In this document: positions 63,727-64,000 of the stretch, in pieces | Layout: each line of letters begins with the position of its first letter | Position numbering within the stretch: position 1 is the first letter of the stretch | Source: Calliopsis andreniformis | Taxonomy: Eukaryota; Arthropoda; Insecta; Hymenoptera; Andrenidae | Direction: 5' to 3' | Length of the DNA stretch: 64,000 nucleotides | NCBI RefSeq assembly: GCF_051401765.1 | Contig: NC_135071.1 | Location: forward strand, 8,658,961 to 8,722,960 | The notes under the pieces: model-generated | What the model saw: only the letters and a program-made list of their open reading frames with translations | Told to the model about the DNA's origin: nothing | Databases searched by the model: none | Position numbers and translations under genes: made by a program

Positions 63727-64000
63727 ACCCCGTATATAATATTGTTACCAGTTTTAACTGGTCCTAGGCCTGAAAAGTTGGACTTATCTTAAATCGTCTA
63801 AATCAGTCACTGTGCAACCCTTTAAATATTTAACCACATCCCTACCAAAGAGAACAAGTCCATGGCGGATTGTTATGAAAGAAAGGGTTAGGGAAAGGGA
63901 ATCCTTTATAAGGGTTACGTGACACATGCCGAAGTTCGCCATCGAAGGGTCAATAAATCAGCAAAGGAAAGGGTCCGCCACGCAGAATACATAAACAGTA

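Overview
This is a eukaryotic, intron-dominated window, most likely from an insect and possibly a hymenopteran (bee-like). It is AT-rich with short GC-rich islands every few kilobases, has spliceosomal exons with GT-AG borders, and carries many small decayed transposable elements. The order assignment is an inference from composition and repeat style.

The only gene I can support is on the minus strand: tRNA dimethylallyltransferase (TRIT1/MiaA family, which makes i6A37 in tRNA). Three consecutive internal exons are visible: 56289-56149, 55222-54921 and 6622-6487. Their splice phases match (0/0, 0/2, 2/0) and together they read through the enzyme core without a break: VYKGLDI, HHM-DIVDP, VVGGTNYYIESLLW, VDPDMAKRLHP, LGGPLRHPNSIILWLRC. 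The P-loop N-terminal exon should lie above position 64000, and the C-terminal exons below position 1. The second and third exons are separated by a 48.3-kb intron that makes up most of the window.

Layout: 1-6486 is a downstream intron with a foldback element, a nested transposon cluster and a 5'-truncated LINE with target-site duplication. 6487-6622 is an exon. 6623-54920 is the giant intron, with no convincing nested gene. It holds piggyBac-like TTAA MITEs, TA-flanked MITEs, long hairpins, a two-copy family with CTGTGGTTG termini, a Tc1-like transposase relic, LTR-retroelement fragments and local tandem repeats. 54921-56289 holds two exons and a 926-bp intron. 56290-64000 is an upstream intron with a degenerate minisatellite, a piggyBac-like MITE and a double palindrome.

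No tRNA, rRNA, CRISPR or operon-like structure was seen. The longest open frames (178, 155 and 146 codons) fall in GC-rich islands or inside repeats and look like chance. The most notable content is the giant intron as a trap for non-autonomous elements, several with clear termini, nesting and target duplications.
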